From: Thermoleophilia bacterium
GTDB taxonomy: Bacteria > Actinomycetota > Thermoleophilia > Gaiellales > Gaiellaceae
Length of the DNA stretch: 64,000 nt
Reading direction: 5' to 3'
Assembly (NCBI GenBank): GCA_023382435.1
Contig: JAHDVS010000010.1
Coordinates: forward strand, 18,115 to 82,114
The notes below the pieces were generated by a model. That model saw only the letters and a program-made list of their open reading frames with translations, was not told the origin of the DNA and made no database searches. The position numbers were made by a program, and so were the translations under genes. Positions 60,241 through 64,000 of this stretch are shown piece by piece. Numbering within the stretch: position 1 is the first letter of the stretch; each line of letters starts with the position of its first letter.

Positions 60241-61103
60241 GTGTGCGCCCGCCTCGCGAAGAGGCCCTGCGGGCGCACCGCAAGCAAGATCACGAACAGG
60301 GCGTACACGCAGAGCAGCTGGTAGACGGGGCCGAAGACGGCACCGCCGACGGCCTGCGCGAGCCCGATCACGAGCGCGGCGAGGAACGTCCCGGCGACCG
60401 AGCCGATCCCGCCGAGCACGACGACCGTGAACCCAATTGTCAGGTAGGCGATCCCACCGGTCGGGGTGAACGAGTAGCCGATCCCGACGATCACGCCCGC
60501 GACCGCCGCGAGCGCCCCGGCGACGCCGGCCGCGAGCGCGTACATCCTCGCGACGTCGATTCCGACCGTCTCCGCCGCACCCGGGTCGATCGCCGCCGCG
60601 CGCACGGCGACCCCGGAGCGCGTCTTCTGCAGCCAGACCCAGACGGCCAGGGTGAGCACGATCCCGAACGCGAGCCCTACGACGTCGACGAGCCGAAGCC
60701 GGACGCCGAGGGCGTCGAAGCCGGTGTTCGAGTAGCCGGTCGAGAGCGTCTTCGGGTTGCTCGAGAACGCGACCGTGTAAGCACCGTGCCCGAGCAGCAT
60801 CAGCCCGAACGTGGCGACCATCGCGGGCTCCGTGCCACGCAGGACGAGGCGGGTGAAGACCGCCCGTTGCGCCACGTACCCGGCCGCGAAGAGCGCCGGA
60901 GCGACCAGCACGAGCGAGACGAGCGGGTCGAGGCCGAGGTGGGTGGTGACGAGGTAGGAGAGGTAGCCGCCGCCGATCACGAAGACCCCGTGGGCGAGGT
61001 TGACGAGCCTCATCACGCCGAAGATGAGAGACAGCCCCAGCGCGATGACGGCGTACAGACCGCCCAGGAGGACCCCGTTCACGATCGTCGAGACGGAGAT
61101 CAC
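60237..61103 (-). CDS. livH: Branched-chain-type ABC permease LivH (system 2)
   Basis: 288-residue permease with GLYAVIALGLSLIFGVMRLV at residue 15, LAHGVFVIGGGYLSY, and VVLGGIGSVAGTFLAALVIG near residue 228. 43 bp after the binding-protein gene, coupled to livM2. Confidence 0.87.
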   Translation of the reverse strand: MISVSTIVNGVLLGGLYAVIALGLSLIFGVMRLVNLAHGVFVIGGGYLSYLVTTHLGLDPLVSLVLVAPALFAAGYVAQRAVFTRLVLRGTEPAMVATFGLMLLGHGAYTVAFSSNPKTLSTGYSNTGFDALGVRLRLVDVVGLAFGIVLTLAVWVWLQKTRSGVAVRAAAIDPGAAETVGIDVARMYALAAGVAGALAAVAGVIVGIGYSFTPTGGIAYLTIGFTVVVLGGIGSVAGTFLAALVIGLAQAVGGAVFGPVYQLLCVYALFVILLAVRPQGLFARRAHT

Positions 61104-61146
61104 GACCTCGCTTCCCTCGTCACCACCCGACCTCTACCCCGCGGCC

Positions 61147-62460
61147 CTAGAAGCCCGGGAGCGGGGACACGAACGGGGCCACGGCCGGATGGTCCGCGGG
61201 CGTCACCCGGACCTGCGCCGAGCCCTGCCACTGGCGCTCGAACGCGGGGATCACGAAGGCGTTCGACTCGAACGCGACCTGGCCGACCACGGATGCGAAG
61301 TCGGTGGCCGCGAGCGCCTCGTTGATCGCGGCCGGGTCGGCAGAGCCCGCCCGCGTGATCGCGTCGAAGAGCACCGTCGCGACCGCGTAGTTCGTGACCG
61401 TGGTCTCGAGCTCGGTCGTCTCGCCGTATTTGGCGCCGAACACCTCCATCATGTGGTCGGTGCCGGGGTTCGCATCGGCGGGATCCCACCAACCGAACAT
61501 GAGCGTGCCCTCGCCGAGCTCGCCCAGCTCGATCGGCCAGCCGGCGAAGTGGGCGCACTTCTCGCACTGGGCGACCTTGGGTGCGAAGCCGAGCGCTTTC
61601 ATCTGGTTCCAGAGGGCGAGACCGTCCGGCGGGATCATCTGCGCCACCACGACCTCGGCCTCGGCGGCCTTGGCCTCCTCGATGAACGACTTGAAGTCGG
61701 CCGTTCCGATCGGGAAGTTAGCCCGGTAGACGACCTCGTACCCCCACTCGGGCGCGAACTTCTCCCAGAGGGCGCCCATCACGATGCCGTCGTCCTCGGT
61801 GTCCGTGAACAGCGCCACCTTCTTGTTCGTCTCCGCCCGATCGGCGGCCTCGTACACGAGCTGGGTCTGCTGGTTCTCGTCCACGAACATGTCCCAGGCG
61901 AACTTCCAGCCGTCGGGGTTGGCGGCCAGCCAGGCCCGGACCGGGGTGTTCGTGAAGATCGCCGGCACCTGGAGCTGGTCGGCGACGTTCGAGATCGGGA
62001 TCGAGAGCGGCGGCGTGAACGAGCCGAGCAGCGCGACCGCGCCCTTCTCCTCGACGAGCGCCCGCGCCTGCTGCGTGGCCAGGTTCGGATCGCTCTGGTT
62101 GTCGAGCACCTCGTGCACGAGCTCGTGCGTCGTGCCGCCGACGTCGATGCCGCCCGCGGCGTTGACGTCGGCGATCGCGGTCGCGATCCCCTCCTGGACG
62201 AGGCCGCCGAGCGTCGCCAGCGGGCCACTCAGGGGCAAGGTGCTTCCGATCACGATCGGCTCGCCGGTGGCGGGCGCCTCGGTCGTCGCCGGGGCCTCCG
62301 TTGTCGCCGGGGCCTCCGTCGCCGGGGCCTCGGTCGCGGGTGCCTCGGTCGCGGGCGTCGCCTCCTCGCCCGAGTTACCGCCGCAGCCGGCGGCGGCGAC
62401 CGCGAGCGCGGATACCAGCAGGAGCAAGAACGCAAGTGCCAGTCTTCGTCTCAATGCCAT
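61147..62460 (-). CDS. ABC substrate-binding lipoprotein (system 2)
   Basis: 437-residue binding protein. Sec-type signal and lipobox (VAAAGC) precede a low-complexity linker of repeated TEAPAT units (about residues 33-65), then the type I binding fold starting IVIGSTLPLSGPLATLGGLV. The Cys pair in QCEKCAHFAGW near residue 300 is unusual for the family. ATG 62460 with AGGAGGGG upstream. No twin-arginine motif, unlike the system 1 protein. Confidence 0.85.
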   Translation of the reverse strand: MALRRRLALAFLLLLVSALAVAAAGCGGNSGEEATPATEAPATEAPATEAPATTEAPATTEAPATGEPIVIGSTLPLSGPLATLGGLVQEGIATAIADVNAAGGIDVGGTTHELVHEVLDNQSDPNLATQQARALVEEKGAVALLGSFTPPLSIPISNVADQLQVPAIFTNTPVRAWLAANPDGWKFAWDMFVDENQQTQLVYEAADRAETNKKVALFTDTEDDGIVMGALWEKFAPEWGYEVVYRANFPIGTADFKSFIEEAKAAEAEVVVAQMIPPDGLALWNQMKALGFAPKVAQCEKCAHFAGWPIELGELGEGTLMFGWWDPADANPGTDHMMEVFGAKYGETTELETTVTNYAVATVLFDAITRAGSADPAAINEALAATDFASVVGQVAFESNAFVIPAFERQWQGSAQVRVTPADHPAVAPFVSPLPGF

Positions 62461-62476
62461 GATTTCCCCTCCTCTA

Positions 62477-62496
62477 CTTCGTTAGGAAATACGAAG
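62477..62496. promoter_or_regulatory. Inverted repeat upstream of system 2 binding protein
   Basis: CTTCGT and ACGAAG arms, 8 nt apart, lie 17-36 nt before the ATG. This could be an operator or leader hairpin in the 84-bp gap after the fused ATPase gene. Confidence 0.3.
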
Positions 62497-62544
62497 CGTC
62501 GAGGCATGTCCCCGGCTAACCTCAGGCGCGATAAAACCTGGGCC

Positions 62545-64000
62545 CTATTTCACGCCAAAATACACCTCCCACAGAGTCGTATCCTGTTGCAGGAGCGCGG
62601 GTGTCCCGGAGAAGGAAATCGATCCGTGATCCAGGACGTGGACGCGATCTGCGATCGCGAGGCTGTGGTGGACGTGCTGCTCGATCACGAGCACGGAGAT
62701 CCCCGCCTCGTTGATCGCCGCGACGGCCTCGAAGAGCTGCTCGACGACGACCGGGGCGAGGCCGATCGAGGCCTCGTCGAGGATCAGAAGTCTGGGCGCG
62801 GCCATCAACGCCCGCCCGATCGCGAGCATCTGCTGCTGGCCGCCCGAGAGCGTCCCGGCGCGCTGCCCGAGCATCTCGGCGAGCAGCGGGAAGGTCTCGA
62901 GCACGCGCTCGCGCGACGAGGTGGCCGCCTGACGTGCTCGCCGGGAGTAGGCGCCGACGCTCAGGTTCTCGCCGACGCTCAGCTCGGGGAACAGCCGCCG
63001 TCCCTCGTGGCAGAGGGCGATGCCGAGCTCGACCCGCTCGTGCGCGCGCAGGCGCGTGACCTCGATGCCGCCGAAGACGAGGCGGCCCGAGCGCGCCGGG
63101 CAGGCGCCCGAGACGACGTTCGCGAGCGTGGTCTTGCCGGCGCCGTTGGCGCCGAGAACCGCGACGACCTCGCCCTCGCCGAGCTCGAGGTCGATGCCCC
63201 TGAGCGCGAGCGCTCCCCCGTAGCCGGCGTCGACCCCGTGCAACTCGAGCAGGGGTGCGTGCCCGGCAGCCGGAGCGACGGTCGCCCTCGCGACCGGGGT
63301 GGCCTCCCCGGGCCGGTGACCGAGGTAGAGCTCGCGCACGCGCTGGTCGGCCGCGACCGCCTCGGGCGCGCCCTCGGTGATGACGCGGCCCCAGTCCATC
63401 ACGACCACCCGCGACGCGAGCTCCCGGATCACCTGCTCGACGTGCTCGACGACGACGACCGTCACGCCGGACTCGTGCGTCCTGCGGACGAGCTCGATCA
63501 TCAGCTCGAGCTCGGCGCGCACGAGCCCCGCGCCGACCTCGTCGAGCAAGAGGAGTCTCGGCTCGAGCGCAAGCGCGCGCGCGAGTTCGAGCCGCTTGAG
63601 GTCGAGCAGCGCGAGCGAGCCAGCCGGGCGGTCAGCGCGATCGGTGAGGCCCGACAGCTCGAGCACCTCGTCCACCCGGCCGGTCCGGCCGCTCCCGCGC
63701 GCGAGCGCGGCAACCTCGAGGTTCTGGCGCACCGTCAGCTTGTGGAACGGCTGCGGGATCTGGTAGGCGAGACCGATCCCGAGCCGTGCCACCCTGTTGT
63801 TCGGGAGACCGTCGATCCGCTGCCCGTCGAGCCAGATGCGGCCGCGGTCGGGCGACAGCTCCCCGGAGACGAGCTTGAGCAGCGTGCTCTTGCCGGCGCC
63901 GTTCGGGCCGATCACGCCGAGCACCTCGCCGTCGTCGACCCGCAGCGAGACGTCGTTGACCGCGGTCACCCCGCCGAAGGACTTCACGACGCCCTCGACG
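62545..64000 (-). CDS. Fused LivG-LivF ABC ATPase (system 2), 5' end outside window
   Basis: At least 484 residues containing two complete ATPase domains in one chain. First domain (LivG-like): GPNGAGKSTLL, AYQIPQPFHKLTV, SLALLDLKRLELARAL and LLLLDEVGAGL. Second (LivF-like, from about residue 245): GANGAGKTTLANV, CHEGRRLFPELSV, LSGGQQQMLAIGRAL and LLILDEASIGLAP. A short Ala/Pro-rich linker joins them. The frame stays open to the window end (VEGVVKSFGG), so the GTG at 63987 is internal. Separate genes encode these domains in system 1. Confidence 0.88.
   Translation of the reverse strand, partial: VEGVVKSFGGVTAVNDVSLRVDDGEVLGVIGPNGAGKSTLLKLVSGELSPDRGRIWLDGQRIDGLPNNRVARLGIGLAYQIPQPFHKLTVRQNLEVAALARGSGRTGRVDEVLELSGLTDRADRPAGSLALLDLKRLELARALALEPRLLLLDEVGAGLVRAELELMIELVRRTHESGVTVVVVEHVEQVIRELASRVVVMDWGRVITEGAPEAVAADQRVRELYLGHRPGEATPVARATVAPAAGHAPLLELHGVDAGYGGALALRGIDLELGEGEVVAVLGANGAGKTTLANVVSGACPARSGRLVFGGIEVTRLRAHERVELGIALCHEGRRLFPELSVGENLSVGAYSRRARQAATSSRERVLETFPLLAEMLGQRAGTLSGGQQQMLAIGRALMAAPRLLILDEASIGLAPVVVEQLFEAVAAINEAGISVLVIEQHVHHSLAIADRVHVLDHGSISFSGTPALLQQDTTLWEVYFGVK

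Noticed and set aside
62260..62350. Short tandem repeats as a regulatory repeat
   Set aside because: They encode the Thr/Glu/Ala/Pro linker of the binding lipoprotein, a common low-complexity spacer.

Overview
The window is very GC-rich and densely coded on both strands, with GTG and TTG starts, many 4-nt stop/start overlaps, and many genes preceded by a TANNNT -10 box only 6-7 nt before the start codon, which points to leaderless mRNAs. With ThyX, RicT, a form II CoxL cluster and an F420-type luciferase-like protein, this suggests an actinobacterium, most likely a deep high-GC lineage such as Thermoleophilia. That placement is inference; no 16S gene is present.

1-8.2 kb is mostly housekeeping: a folE2/mptA fragment, plsY, sodA, an SDR, thyX, an NfeD-like protein, a FAD oxidoreductase, a VapBC-type pair, and coxE/moxR-type genes. 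8.3-13.6 kb is an aerobic-type molybdenum hydroxylase operon (xdhC-coxG-coxS-coxL-coxM); CoxL carries the form II loop AYRGAGR. 13.6-29.5 kb holds a beta-carbonic anhydrase, an acyl-CoA synthetase, ilvA, an enoyl-CoA hydratase, two secreted proteins, a saccharopine-dehydrogenase-like enzyme, tRNA-Thr(CGT), citrate synthase, a GST, a class I amidotransferase, and the conserved trio tmk-holB-ricT.

29.5-58.3 kb is the accessory, aromatic-acid part and the most interesting section. A minus-strand operon (37508 to 29664) encodes all four subunits of an ATP-dependent class I benzoyl-CoA reductase in the order C-B-A-D. It continues with a BamA-like ring hydrolase, a CoA-transferase-fold pair whose catalytic Glu position is Gly (IpdAB-like), a BadH-like dehydrogenase and a hemerythrin. 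A PaaX-family regulator is divergent from it. Next is a second long minus-strand array (49719 to 38461): luciferase-like oxidoreductase, benzoate-CoA-ligase-like enzyme, the two halves of a split PEP-synthase-like phosphotransferase (resembling phenylphosphate synthase) flanking an ACMSD-type amidohydrolase, and a branched-chain-type ABC importer. An IclR regulator is divergent from it. At 51.7-58.3 kb lie a methylmalonyl-CoA-mutase-like subunit, a thiolase, a CaiB-type CoA transferase, a BadI-like ring hydrolase, a second PaaX regulator and another SDR. Together these could import, activate, dearomatise, open and beta-oxidise aromatic or alicyclic acids.

58.3-64 kb is a second branched-chain-type ABC system (fused LivG-LivF, binding protein, LivH, LivM) followed by a URO-D-like protein; the fused ATPase runs off the window end. 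No CRISPR array, prophage or complete insertion sequence was seen. Small palindromic repeats lie at 29544-29651, 30865-30902 and 38436-38465. No gene-free stretch exceeds about 300 bases.
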